Assembly (NCBI RefSeq): GCF_005233875.1
Contig: NZ_SZPZ01000003.1
Location: 434,001-498,000, forward strand
Length of the DNA: 64,000 bases
Source: Kribbella jiaozuonensis
GTDB taxonomy: Bacteria > Actinomycetota > Actinomycetes > Propionibacteriales > Kribbellaceae
Direction: 5' to 3'
Shown here: positions 8,134-16,193 of the stretch, in pieces
Position numbering within the stretch: position 1 is the stretch's first letter
Layout: each line of letters begins with the position of its first letter
The notes under the pieces: generated by a model
Seen by the model: only the letters and a program-made list of their open reading frames with translations
Databases searched by the model: none
Told to the model about the DNA's origin: nothing
Made by a program: the position numbers and the translations under genes

Positions 8134-8733
8134 CTACAGCTTGCGCAAGGTGTGGAGCGCGTCGATGGCGTGGTTGATCAAGTAGTTCGCGTCGTACGGG
8201 CGGTCGGCTTCAGGCAGCCCGGACCACTCGATCGCGAGGTCTTCGGCGTACGAGAGCCAGGCATGAATCCGCAGGTAATCCAGCGACGTCGGCTCGTCGG
8301 CGACCTCGGGGGTGCCGATGTACGTCAACACCCGCTTCGTAAGCCCAGCACGAGTCTCGTCGTACACCTCGACCGCGAAGTCATCCCCACCAGCAGCACC
8401 CCGCACGAACGAGATGTACGCCGTACGACGCCGCTCGATGAACGCGACGAACTGCGTCAGCATCTCCCGGAGCTGTTCCTCCGGTGGAAGGGACTCGTCA
8501 GGCTTGGTGACCCGGAGGAGCCGCCGCCCGGCCGCGGAGATGACGGCGACGTAGTAGTCGCGTTTGCTCGGAAAGTAATGGAACAACAGACCGCGCGAGA
8601 TCCCGGCCTGGCCGGCGATGGCATCGATCGACAGCTCGTGGATCGGTTGGGTCCGCAGCATCATCAGGCCGATCTTGACCAGTTGCTTCTTGCGGTCGTC
8701 CGCCGACAGCCGGTGATCCATGCTATTGAGCAT
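8134..8733 (-). CDS. TetR-family regulator
   Basis: 199 aa, or 195 aa from the ATG at 8721. The N-terminal helix-turn-helix is clear (IDAIAGQAGISRGLLFHYFPSK), followed by a ligand-binding helical domain. It is divergent from the acyl-CoA dehydrogenase operon with only 45 bp between starts. It probably represses that operon and releases it on binding an acyl-CoA or a related ligand. No good ribosome-binding site is visible before either start, so the message may be leaderless. The 3' end faces the right arm of the inverted-repeat element. Confidence 0.92.
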   Translation of the reverse strand: MLNSMDHRLSADDRKKQLVKIGLMMLRTQPIHELSIDAIAGQAGISRGLLFHYFPSKRDYYVAVISAAGRRLLRVTKPDESLPPEEQLREMLTQFVAFIERRRTAYISFVRGAAGGDDFAVEVYDETRAGLTKRVLTYIGTPEVADEPTSLDYLRIHAWLSYAEDLAIEWSGLPEADRPYDANYLINHAIDALHTLRKL

Positions 8734-8755
8734 TGCTTAGAAGCTGAGCTACGGT
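8726..8755 (+). promoter_or_regulatory. Putative promoter and TetR operator of the acyl-CoA dehydrogenase operon
   Basis: TTGAGC (8726-8731) and TACGGT (8750-8755) are separated by 18 bp and could serve as -35 and -10 for the rightward operon. The palindrome AGCA-t-TGCT (8729-8737) overlaps the -35 and the possible start of the TetR gene, a typical operator position. Confidence 0.4.
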
Positions 8756-8777
8756 CAAGGCGAGGAGAGGAGTCTTG

Positions 8778-10019
8778 ATGGGGTTCGAACCTTCGGCCCG
8801 GGCTCAGGATCTGGTCGCGCGGGTGGACGCCTTCCTGCGGACCGAGATCGAGCCGGTCGAGGCGGAGCTGCACACCGCGATCCGTACCGCCGGTGACCCG
8901 TGGCAGCCGCAACCGATGATCAAGGACCTGCAGGCGAAGGCGCGCGACGCCGGTCTGTGGAACCTGTTCCTGCCACCCGCCGAGCCGGGCAACGAGCAGT
9001 ACGGCGAAGGCCTCAGCAACCTCGACTACGCCCCGATCGCCGAGCTCACCGGCCGGTCGTTCATTGCGCCGTACATCTTCAACTGCAACGCGCCGGACAC
9101 CGGCAACATGGAGGTCCTGCTCCGCTACGGCACCGACGAGCAGAAGAAGCAGTGGCTGGAGCCGTTGCTCGACGGCACGATCCGGTCCGCGTTCTGCATG
9201 ACCGAGCCGGACGTCGCGTCCTCCGACGCCACCAACATGGAGGCGACCGCTGTCGTCGACGGCGACGAGGTCGTGATCAACGGCCGCAAGTGGTGGAGCA
9301 CGGGCGTCGGCCACCCGGACTGCCAGCTCCTCATCTTCATGGGCCTGACCGATCCCGACGCCCACCGGTACGCGCGCCACACGATGGTCCTCGTCCCGCG
9401 CGACACTCCGGGCGTCAAGGTCGAGCGTCTCCTACCCGCCATGCACAGGTACGACGAACCGCACGGCCACGGCGAGGTCTCGTTCACCGAGGTCCGCGTC
9501 CCGGCGTCGAACATCCTCATGGGACCGGGCCGCGCGTTCGAGATTGCCCAGGGCCGTCTCGGTCCGGGCCGCGTCCATCACTGCATGCGGCTGATCGGCC
9601 TTGCGGAGAAGGCCCTCGAGCTCGCCCTGCAACGAGGAACCAGCCGTACGGCGTTCGGCAAGCCGCTCGTGAACCTCGGCGGCAACCGCGAGCGGATCGC
9701 CGACGCGCGGATCGCGATCAACCAGGCACGCTTGCTCGTGCTGCAAACGGCGTACCTGCTCGACACGGAAGGGCTCGCGGGTGCGTTGAGCGAGGTGAGT
9801 CAGATCAAGGTCGCCGTACCGCGAATGGCGCAGGACGTCATCGACATGGCGATCCAGTTGCACGGCGGCGGCGGGCTGTCCGACGACTTCCCGCTCGCGG
9901 CCGCGTGGACGAGTGCGCGCGCGTTGCGACTGGCCGACGGGCCCGACGAGGTGCATCGTGGGGTGATCGCGAGGATCGAGCTCGCGTCGTACCTGTCTGC
10001 TGTTCAGGAGGGCAAGTGA
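8778..10019 (+). CDS. Acyl-CoA dehydrogenase family protein (ACAD10/11- or LvaC-like context)
   Basis: 413 aa from the ATG at 8778, preceded by GAGGAGAGGAG. It has the N-terminal helical, central beta and C-terminal helical domains of the family, with flavin/substrate motifs such as FCMTEPDVASSDATN and the late IQLHGGGGLSDDFPLA segment. The family uses FAD on acyl-CoA thioesters. It is the first gene of an operon with an SDR and an APH-fold kinase, joined by a GTGA overlap. In human ACAD10/11 and bacterial Lva proteins, an APH kinase and an ACAD jointly rearrange 4-hydroxyacyl-CoA. That role is inferred here from context only. Confidence 0.92.
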   Translation: MGFEPSARAQDLVARVDAFLRTEIEPVEAELHTAIRTAGDPWQPQPMIKDLQAKARDAGLWNLFLPPAEPGNEQYGEGLSNLDYAPIAELTGRSFIAPYIFNCNAPDTGNMEVLLRYGTDEQKKQWLEPLLDGTIRSAFCMTEPDVASSDATNMEATAVVDGDEVVINGRKWWSTGVGHPDCQLLIFMGLTDPDAHRYARHTMVLVPRDTPGVKVERLLPAMHRYDEPHGHGEVSFTEVRVPASNILMGPGRAFEIAQGRLGPGRVHHCMRLIGLAEKALELALQRGTSRTAFGKPLVNLGGNRERIADARIAINQARLLVLQTAYLLDTEGLAGALSEVSQIKVAVPRMAQDVIDMAIQLHGGGGLSDDFPLAAAWTSARALRLADGPDEVHRGVIARIELASYLSAVQEGK

Positions 10020-10795
10020 GCCGAGTCCTCGTCACCGGCGGCGCGAGTGGTCTGGGCGCCGCACTGGTTTCCCAGTTTGTTGCTGAGGGCCACCAAGTCC
10101 TGACCACCGACGTCGGCGAGGACGGCGAGGGTACGGCGTACCTCAAGCTCGACGTCCGCCGGCCGGAGGACTGGGATGCCGCCGTCGCCTGGTGCGAGCA
10201 GAACTGGGGCGGCCTCGACATCCTGGTGAACAACGCCGGGATCGCGACCGGCGGCAGGATCGACGTCGAGACGCTGGACGAGTGGGACCGGGTCGTCGAC
10301 ATCAACCTGATGGGTGTGGTGCGCGGCTGCCGTGCGTTCGCGCCGCTGTTCAAGCGGCAGCGCTCGGGTCACATCGTGAACACCGCGTCCGCGGCCGGGC
10401 TGGTCCACCCGCCGATGATGAGCTCGTACAACACGGTCAAGGCCGGCGTGGTCGCGCTGTCGGAGACGTTGTCGCACGAGCTCTATCCGTACGGCGTGAC
10501 CGTGTCCGTGGTCTGTCCGTCGTTCTTCCGGACCAATCTCGCCGACTCGATCCGCGGCGCGGACAGTGCGATGGGCGCGACCGCGCGGCAGTTGATCGAG
10601 AAGGCGCCGCGGTCCGCGGACGACATCGCAACCGCCGTACTCGCGGGGATCAAGAAGAAGCAGTTCCTGATCATCCCCGATCGGCCGGCCGCGATGGCCT
10701 GGCGTACGAAGCGGTTCGCGCGGCCGCTGTACAACCGGCAGATGCGCAAGATCGCGGAGCGTGCCCGGCAGCGGGCCGAGACGTCGAATGGGTGA
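10016..10795 (+). CDS. SDR family NAD(P)-dependent oxidoreductase
   Basis: 259 aa from a GTG that overlaps the upstream stop (GTGA) and follows CAGGAGGG. It has the cofactor motif TGGASGLG, the structural NNAG and the catalytic YNTVK. The C-terminus is basic (RQMRKIAERARQRAE), longer than in the minimal family. It could interconvert a keto and a hydroxy acyl group in the pathway of its neighbours, as LvaD does in levulinate catabolism. It overlaps the kinase gene downstream by 8 bp. Confidence 0.92.
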   Translation: MSRVLVTGGASGLGAALVSQFVAEGHQVLTTDVGEDGEGTAYLKLDVRRPEDWDAAVAWCEQNWGGLDILVNNAGIATGGRIDVETLDEWDRVVDINLMGVVRGCRAFAPLFKRQRSGHIVNTASAAGLVHPPMMSSYNTVKAGVVALSETLSHELYPYGVTVSVVCPSFFRTNLADSIRGADSAMGATARQLIEKAPRSADDIATAVLAGIKKKQFLIIPDRPAAMAWRTKRFARPLYNRQMRKIAERARQRAETSNG

Positions 10796-11837
10796 TGCCG
10801 CGCGGGCGGTCCGGGACGAGGACGCGTTCGACGTACCCGCCGTCGACGCGTGGTTGCGGCAGCGGACGAAGCTGCCGGACGCCCTGCCCGAGGTGAAGCA
10901 GTTCACCAGTGGCGCGTCCAACCTGACCTACCTGTTGGGCTATCCAGGCCGCGACCTGATCCTGCGTCGGCCGCCGGCGGGGACGAAGGCGAAGAGCGCG
11001 CACGACATGGGCCGCGAGTACCGGATCCAGGCTGGCCTCAAGCCGGTGTTCCGGTACGTCCCGGAGATGGTTGCCCATTGCAACGACGATGCGGTGATCG
11101 GTTCCGAGTTCTACGTGATGGAGCGGGTCGCGGGCACGATCCCCGGGCACCACAAGCTCGGCGTCGATCTGACTCCGGAGCAGACCAGGCAGCTCGGCTT
11201 CACATTGATCGACACGCTCGCCGAGCTGCACGCCGTCGACCCTGCCGCGGCCGGGCTGTCCGATCTCGGTCGCGGTGCGGGGTACGTCGAACGCCAGGTC
11301 ACCGGCTGGTCCGACCGGTACCGCAAGGCGAAGACCTGGAACGTGCCCAGCTACGAGCGCGTGATGGAGTGGCTCGCGGCGAACCAGCCGGCCGACGTAC
11401 GGACGTGCGTTATCCACAACGACTTCCGCCTCGACAACGTTGTACTCGCGCTCGACGATCCGCTGCAGGTGGTCGGCGTGCTCGATTGGGAGCTGGCGAC
11501 GCTCGGCGATCCGCTGATGGATCTCGGCAGCGCGCTCGCGTATTGGGTGCAGGCCGACGACGACTGGGCTTTCCGCCGGTTCCGGCTGCAGCCCTCCGAC
11601 GTACTCGGGATGCTGACCCGCGACGAGATCGTGGAGTACTACGCGAAGCGGTCGGGGATCGTGGCGGACAACTGGGCGTTCTACGAGGTGTTCGGGCTGT
11701 TCCGGCTGGCGGTGATCGCGCAGCAGATCTACTACCGCTACCACCACAAGCAGACCCGGAACCCGCGGTTCAAGAACTTCTGGCTCCCGGTAAACCTGCT
11801 CGAGCGGCGGTGCCGCCGCATCATCCGGCAGGCGTAG
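10788..11837 (+). CDS. APH-fold phosphotransferase (ACAD10 kinase-domain/LvaA-like)
   Basis: 349 aa. It shows the aminoglycoside-phosphotransferase fold: nucleotide loop FTSGASNLTYLL, catalytic loop HNDFRLDNVVL, and metal-binding GVLDWELATLGDPLMDLG. Proteins of this subgroup sit beside acyl-CoA dehydrogenases and, in ACAD10/11 and Lva systems, phosphorylate the 4-hydroxyl of 4-hydroxyacyl-CoA. Antibiotic resistance is a less likely role given the neighbours. The ATG at 10788 was preferred over an earlier ATG at 10761 because it gives the shorter overlap. The next gene starts directly after its stop. Confidence 0.9.
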   Translation: MGDAARAVRDEDAFDVPAVDAWLRQRTKLPDALPEVKQFTSGASNLTYLLGYPGRDLILRRPPAGTKAKSAHDMGREYRIQAGLKPVFRYVPEMVAHCNDDAVIGSEFYVMERVAGTIPGHHKLGVDLTPEQTRQLGFTLIDTLAELHAVDPAAAGLSDLGRGAGYVERQVTGWSDRYRKAKTWNVPSYERVMEWLAANQPADVRTCVIHNDFRLDNVVLALDDPLQVVGVLDWELATLGDPLMDLGSALAYWVQADDDWAFRRFRLQPSDVLGMLTRDEIVEYYAKRSGIVADNWAFYEVFGLFRLAVIAQQIYYRYHHKQTRNPRFKNFWLPVNLLERRCRRIIRQA

Positions 11838-12491
11838 ATGGCGGTGATCTATCTGATCCGGCATGCGCAGGCGTCGTTCGGCGCCCGCGACTACGACAAG
11901 CTGTCATCGCTGGGTGAGCAGCAGGCTGCACGGCTAGGCGAGACGCTCTCGGACGTGAAGCCGGATCTTGTGGTTGCCGGTTCGATGCGCAGGCATGAGC
12001 AGACGGCGACGCTCGCTGGATTCACGGCTGAGGTCGACAACGGGTACGACGAGTTCGACCACGAGCAGGTGATCATCGCGCACAAACCGGCGTACCGCGT
12101 GCGGCCGGTGATGCTCGCGGATCTGGCGCGGACCGGGAACCCACAGCGGGCGTTCCAGGACATGTTCACCGCGGCGACGCAGCGGTGGATCGATGGTGGC
12201 GACGGGTACAGCGAGAGCTTTGCGGGGTTCTGCGAGCGGTCCGAGTCGGCGGTACGGCGTACTGCCGAGCGACTCGGGAAGGGTGGAACGGCGTTGGTGT
12301 TCACGTCGGGCGGGCCGATCGCGGCCGTGGTGAGCCGGCTGCTGTCCGGCGGGGACGGGCTGTGGGCGAAGCTGAACCCGGTGACGATCAACACGGCGAT
12401 CACCAAGGTCGTGTCCGGGCGGGGTGGGCTGACCGTGGTGAGCTACAACGAGCATGTCCACGTCGGCGCTGAGATGCTCTCCTATCGATAA
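11838..12491 (+). CDS. Histidine phosphatase superfamily protein with a non-canonical second active-site motif
   Basis: 217 aa. The N-terminal phosphate-binding motif is IRHAQASFG (RHA in place of RHG), followed by GSMRRHEQTA. Where most members have a catalytic SHGG or similar late in the protein, this one reads FTSGGPIAAV, so the second histidine appears to be serine. It may therefore be a weak phosphatase or a binding protein. Its start abuts the kinase stop, so it belongs to the same operon and might act on a phosphorylated intermediate. Confidence 0.85.
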   Translation: MAVIYLIRHAQASFGARDYDKLSSLGEQQAARLGETLSDVKPDLVVAGSMRRHEQTATLAGFTAEVDNGYDEFDHEQVIIAHKPAYRVRPVMLADLARTGNPQRAFQDMFTAATQRWIDGGDGYSESFAGFCERSESAVRRTAERLGKGGTALVFTSGGPIAAVVSRLLSGGDGLWAKLNPVTINTAITKVVSGRGGLTVVSYNEHVHVGAEMLSYR

Positions 12492-12499
12492 GGATCGCG

Positions 12500-13276
12500 A
12501 TGCGACGGAACATCCTGATCACGGGTGCCAGTTCGGGGCTCGGTGCGGAGATGGCGCGGCAGTTCGCCGCGAAGGGGCACAATCTGGCGCTGACTGCACG
12601 CCGTACGGAGCGGTTGGAGGCGTTGCAGGGTGAGGTGGCCTCGCGTTATCCACAGGTCCAGGTAGTTATCCACAGCTTGGATGTGAACGATCACGACCAG
12701 GTGTTCGAGGTGTTCCGCAAGATCGACGCCGAGCTGCCGCTGGACCGGATCATCGTCAACGCCGGCCTCGGCAAGGGCGCGTCGCTCGGCACCGGCCGCT
12801 TCGACGCGAACCGTCAGACGGCGCTGACCAACTTCGTCGGTGCCCTCGCTCAGGCGGAGGCGGCCATGGAGCTCTTCCGTTCCCGGAACGCCGGGCACCT
12901 GGTCTTCATCTCGTCGATCTCGGGGCTGCGCGGGCTGCCGAAGACGGTGACGACGTACGCCGCGACCAAGGCCGGGATCGCCTCACTCGCCGAGGGGCTG
13001 CGGATGGAGTTGCTCGGGAAGCCGATCAAGGTCAGCACGATCTATCCCGGCTACATCCGCTCCGAGATGAACGAGCATGTGGCGAACACCCCGCTGATCG
13101 TGGACACCGAGCCCGGCGTACGGGCGATCGTCGCCGCGATCGAGTCCGAGAAGTCGAAGGCGTACGTGCCGGCGTGGCCGTGGGCGCCGCTGGCTCAAGG
13201 TGATGCGGTTCGCCCCACTCGCCGTACTGAAGAGGATGCTGTGAAGCGTCACCGGGCTCTGACCTTCGAGATGTAG
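12500..13276 (+). CDS. SDR family oxidoreductase, C-terminus probably frameshifted
   Basis: 258 aa as read. Cofactor motif TGASSGLG, NAG, serine in FISSISG and catalytic YAATK are all present. From about residue 235 the frame gives an atypical tail. Shifting by one base near 13190 gives WLKVMRFAPLAVLKRML and a stop at 13242-13244, which looks like the usual hydrophobic/basic end of this SDR group. The shifted end would also clear the convergent hemerythrin gene that the current frame overlaps by 28 bp. A one-base insertion, real or from sequencing, is likely. The gene also holds two TTATCCACA motifs 20 bp apart. Confidence 0.88.
   Translation: MRRNILITGASSGLGAEMARQFAAKGHNLALTARRTERLEALQGEVASRYPQVQVVIHSLDVNDHDQVFEVFRKIDAELPLDRIIVNAGLGKGASLGTGRFDANRQTALTNFVGALAQAEAAMELFRSRNAGHLVFISSISGLRGLPKTVTTYAATKAGIASLAEGLRMELLGKPIKVSTIYPGYIRSEMNEHVANTPLIVDTEPGVRAIVAAIESEKSKAYVPAWPWAPLAQGDAVRPTRRTEEDAVKRHRALTFEM
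12646..12674 (+). other. Pair of perfect TTATCCACA (DnaA-box) motifs inside an SDR gene
   Basis: TTATCCACA occurs at 12646-12654 and again at 12666-12674, in different codon phases (CGT-TAT-CCA-CAG and GTT-ATC-CAC-AGC). Recurrence in two phases argues against a purely protein-driven origin. Spacing resembles the pair at 7774-7801. Confidence 0.35.
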
Positions 13277-13899
13277 CGGCGATACCTGGGCTCGATCACC
13301 GGCTTGACCAGCAGGCGCAGGGGCAGCGGCAGGCCGGCGAGCATCAGGGTGCGCTCGTCGGCGTCGCAGTCCTCGAGAACCGCGCCGAACATCAACGGGA
13401 GCTGGTTCGGCCGCATCGCGCGCCGGGCGTGTTCGCCGAGCCGGGCCCACTCCGCGGGGGTGATGTGCTCCGCGACCAGTGGGAGGATCTCGGCCTCTTC
13501 CTCCGCGAGGTGCGTGAGTACGGCGGCGTTGATGGCGTCGAGGACCTGTGCCAACTCTTCGGCTGTGGACGTGTCCCAGGTCGGGAGGAGCCGTTCTGCC
13601 TCGGCGACCAACGTCGCGAGCTCGCTGTGCTGGGCCTCCATCCGCTTCGTCAGCTCAGCGCTGGACTCGACCCGGGTCGCGAGCAGCGGCCACAACTCCG
13701 CGTCCTCACCCTCGTGGTGGAAATGCAGCCCGTCGAGGACCAGTCGGGCATGGTCGGCGACGATCTTCCGCCGCTCGTGGTCGCCTTCCGGTACGCCGCG
13801 CACGTAGTCCGGCAGTACGGCGAACTCGCGGCGGAAAACGCGATGGACGACGAGCATCTCGCGAATGTCGGCCTGCTCGGTCGTGTTGATGCTGGTCAT
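13249..13899 (-). CDS. Hemerythrin-domain protein
   Basis: 216 aa from the ATG at 13899, which follows GGGGAG at good spacing. It is a four-helix bundle with metal-ligand candidates VVHRVF, GLHFHHEGEDAELWP, AQHSELATL and LTHLAEEEAEILP, the hemerythrin HHE pattern for a di-iron site. The C-terminal 70 residues form an extra helical region (PLMFGAVLEDCDADE). It is cytoplasmic, with no signal peptide. Such proteins bind oxygen, iron or reactive species; no specific role is evident from the neighbours. Confidence 0.88.
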   Translation of the reverse strand: MTSINTTEQADIREMLVVHRVFRREFAVLPDYVRGVPEGDHERRKIVADHARLVLDGLHFHHEGEDAELWPLLATRVESSAELTKRMEAQHSELATLVAEAERLLPTWDTSTAEELAQVLDAINAAVLTHLAEEEAEILPLVAEHITPAEWARLGEHARRAMRPNQLPLMFGAVLEDCDADERTLMLAGLPLPLRLLVKPVIEPRYRRYISKVRAR

Positions 13900-14024
13900 G
13901 CGACTCCCCACCCGGTCGGTCCTCCCCTTGACGTGAGAAGCGTAGGTGCGCGTCGTCTGCCGGCAATTGAACTCGCGAGGAACATCTCGCGCCTCGCTCC
14001 CCGCGTCCGGCGCTGCCGGAGAGG

Positions 14025-15002
14025 ATGATGGACCGCATGCCTGCTGATGCTCAGAAGCGTTGGGGTCTGACTGTTCCGCTGACCGGGGTGCCGCTGCGGG
14101 ATCATCGCGCGCTGATCTCGTCGTTGTTCGAGCTCGGGTATACGGATCTGTGGTCGGCGGAGGTGGCTGGGGCGGATGCGTTCACGCCGCTCGTGCTGGC
14201 GTCGGAGTGGGATCAGCGGTTGCGGCTCGGGACGGCCGTCGTACCGGTGCATACGCGGGGGCCGGCTGCGCTGGCGATGAGCGCGGCGGCGTTGGCGGAT
14301 CTGGCGCCGGGGCGGTTCGTGCTCGGGATCGGGGCGTCGTCGGAGACGATCGTGACCGGGTGGAACGGGATCGCGTACGACCCGCCGTTCGCGCGGACCC
14401 GCGACGTACTGCGGTTTCTGCGGCAGGCGTTCGCCGGGGAGAAGGTGGACGGGTCGTTCGACAGCTTCACGATCAATCGCTTCCGGCTGGAGAAGGCGCC
14501 GGAGGTGCCGCCGGCTCTGATGCTCGCCGCGCTCCGGCCGCAGATGTTGCGGTTGGCGGCGCGGGAGGCCGATGGGGCGATCACGAACTGGTTGTCGGCG
14601 GACGATGTGCGCCAGGTGCGGGCTGAGCTGGGGGCTGACAAGGAGCTGGCTGCGCGGATCTTCGTATGCGTTACGGAGGATGCGGAGATGGCACGGAACA
14701 TCGGGCGGTTCCTGATCGCGACGTACTTGACGGTGCCTGGGTACGCCGCTTTCCACGACTGGCTCGGGCGCGGTACGGCGATGAAACCCATGCGCGACGC
14801 GTGGGCCGCGGGCGACCGCAACGCCGCGATGGCCGCCGTACCCGTCGAGATCCTCGACGACCTGATCGTCCACGGCACCCCCGAACAATGCCGCACCCAC
14901 ATCAACCGCTACGTCGAGAACGGCCTGGACACCCCCATAATCGCCGCCCTCCCCACCGGCACCAACTTGGTAGACACAGCCCGAGCCCTCGCCCCCCACT
15001 AA
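14025..15002 (+). CDS. LLM-class (luciferase-like, F420-dependent) oxidoreductase
   Basis: 325 aa at most; ATGs at 14025, 14028 and 14037 are all possible, and the GGAGAGG at 14018-14024 does not decide between them. The TIM-barrel protein begins RWGLTVPLTGVPLRDHRALI and has GYTDLWSAEVAGADAFTPL, LRLGTAVVPVHTRGP and RFVLGIGASSE, typical of actinobacterial F420-dependent LLM oxidoreductases. The substrate is unknown. It is a single gene with a convergent neighbour downstream. Confidence 0.9.
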   Translation: MMDRMPADAQKRWGLTVPLTGVPLRDHRALISSLFELGYTDLWSAEVAGADAFTPLVLASEWDQRLRLGTAVVPVHTRGPAALAMSAAALADLAPGRFVLGIGASSETIVTGWNGIAYDPPFARTRDVLRFLRQAFAGEKVDGSFDSFTINRFRLEKAPEVPPALMLAALRPQMLRLAAREADGAITNWLSADDVRQVRAELGADKELAARIFVCVTEDAEMARNIGRFLIATYLTVPGYAAFHDWLGRGTAMKPMRDAWAAGDRNAAMAAVPVEILDDLIVHGTPEQCRTHINRYVENGLDTPIIAALPTGTNLVDTARALAPH

Positions 15003-15106
15003 CCGACACCGCTCCGCGGCGGCTGTTTTGTTGGCCTCCTCCGGCGGCGGGCGCGGCGTCTTCGGGGAGCTGGTGATGTGCGCGAACGGAGCGGGTGGGT
15101 CCGTGG

Positions 15107-15739
15107 TCAGTTGGTGGTGGTTGATTTGGTGGTGATGGTGAAGGCTCGGATGCAGATCGGGTCCGGGGAGATTTGGCTGACTACCAGGAATCCGGTGACT
15201 GTTGCGCCTTTGGAGGTGCCGGACAGGGGGATGGTGAAGATGGGGGCGTGACCGGTGGGGGTGCCGGGGGTGAGTTTGGTGGGTGGGCCTACGAGGGTTT
15301 GCATCAGGAGTGGGATCACCTGTTGCGATTCCTTGCACGCGTACGCTGCGGCGCCCTTGGAGTTGTTGGCGTTCAGTTGGGCTACGAAGCGGCGGCCTAG
15401 GTCGGCGACGGAGGTTGCCGGGGGTGTCGACGTCGGCTTGGTCGCGGGAGTGCTCGGCTTTGTGGGCTTGGAGGCCGTGGGGTGAGTCGGCTTCGTCGCG
15501 GGCGGGGGTGCGACCGACTTACTCGGTGCGGGGTTCGACTTGGAGTCCTGGTGGTTGGCGACGAGGCGGTAGGCGAGTATGCCGACGGCGCCGATGGCAA
15601 CGAAGATGAGGAGAACGATCAGCGCGATGATCAGGCCGGCTCGGCTTTTGCGAGGGGGTTGGCCGTACGGTGGGGCTGACTTGAAGTTGCTGGGTTGGGG
15701 TTGCCAGCTGTAGTTCGGGCCGGGCGGCGTTGAGCTCAC
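15107..15739 (-). CDS. Membrane-anchored protein with Pro/Thr-rich linker and extracytoplasmic domain (paralogue of 16194-16817)
   Basis: 210 aa from a GTG. It has a short proline-rich cytoplasmic head, one transmembrane helix around residues 34-57 (GLIIALIVLLIFVAIGAVGI), a linker rich in K/P/T/S, and an outside domain of about 100 residues with two cysteines (AYACKESQ and PICIRAF) that may form a disulfide. It shares architecture and motifs (AxLNANxxK, GPPTKL, PxSGTSKGxxVxG) with the second gene upstream. No function is recognised. It is probably the last gene of the operon starting with the response regulator. Confidence 0.8.
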   Translation of the reverse strand: MSSTPPGPNYSWQPQPSNFKSAPPYGQPPRKSRAGLIIALIVLLIFVAIGAVGILAYRLVANHQDSKSNPAPSKSVAPPPATKPTHPTASKPTKPSTPATKPTSTPPATSVADLGRRFVAQLNANNSKGAAAYACKESQQVIPLLMQTLVGPPTKLTPGTPTGHAPIFTIPLSGTSKGATVTGFLVVSQISPDPICIRAFTITTKSTTTN

Positions 15740-15760
15740 GGGAATAGTGTGGCAGCGGGG

Positions 15761-16183
15761 TCAGCTCAAGCGGTGTTCTTTGAGCCACATCGTTGCGCGG
15801 CGGTTGGAGGCTCTCGAGAGCCAGGCGTCCTGGACGATCTCGGTGAGTTCCTGCTTCGAGATCTCGGGCAGTTGGCTGCCGCGGACGAGGACGGACGGGT
15901 GGCCGTCGAAGTGCGGTGTGGTGAAGAACGGGGTCGACTCGTCCGAGACCAGGGCAAGCTTCTCGTCCTCGGATTCGACCCAGATCATGATCACGTCGTC
16001 GTACTTCTCGCCGGTGTCCGGATCGACTGCGTCCGGTCGCGGCGTACGGAAGAAGACGAACGACTTCCCGCCGACCTGGTAGACGGGGCGATCGGTGCCG
16101 TCGTCGCGTTCCCACTTGGTGACGTGCGGCATCCCCGATGCGATCTCATGTACGTCGGCCACGCGGGCCTTCTTCGACGCCAT
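15761..16183 (-). CDS. MmcQ/YjbR family protein
   Basis: 140 aa from the ATG at 16183 (a TTG at 16189 is also in frame). The pattern EIASGMPHVTKWE, then SFVFFRTPRP and LVSDESTPFFTTPHFDGHPSVLVRG, fits the YjbR fold (CyaY-like, formerly DUF419), sometimes described as DNA-binding. It lies 10 bp after the 16194-16817 membrane-protein gene and 21 bp before its paralogue, so the two membrane proteins bracket it in one operon. Confidence 0.85.
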   Translation of the reverse strand: MASKKARVADVHEIASGMPHVTKWERDDGTDRPVYQVGGKSFVFFRTPRPDAVDPDTGEKYDDVIMIWVESEDEKLALVSDESTPFFTTPHFDGHPSVLVRGSQLPEISKQELTEIVQDAWLSRASNRRATMWLKEHRLS

Positions 16184-16193
16184 TCGCAACCAG

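Noticed and set aside
10788..11837. Aminoglycoside resistance phosphotransferase
   Set aside because: The fold matches, but the operon with acyl-CoA dehydrogenase and SDR points to the ACAD10-type subgroup.
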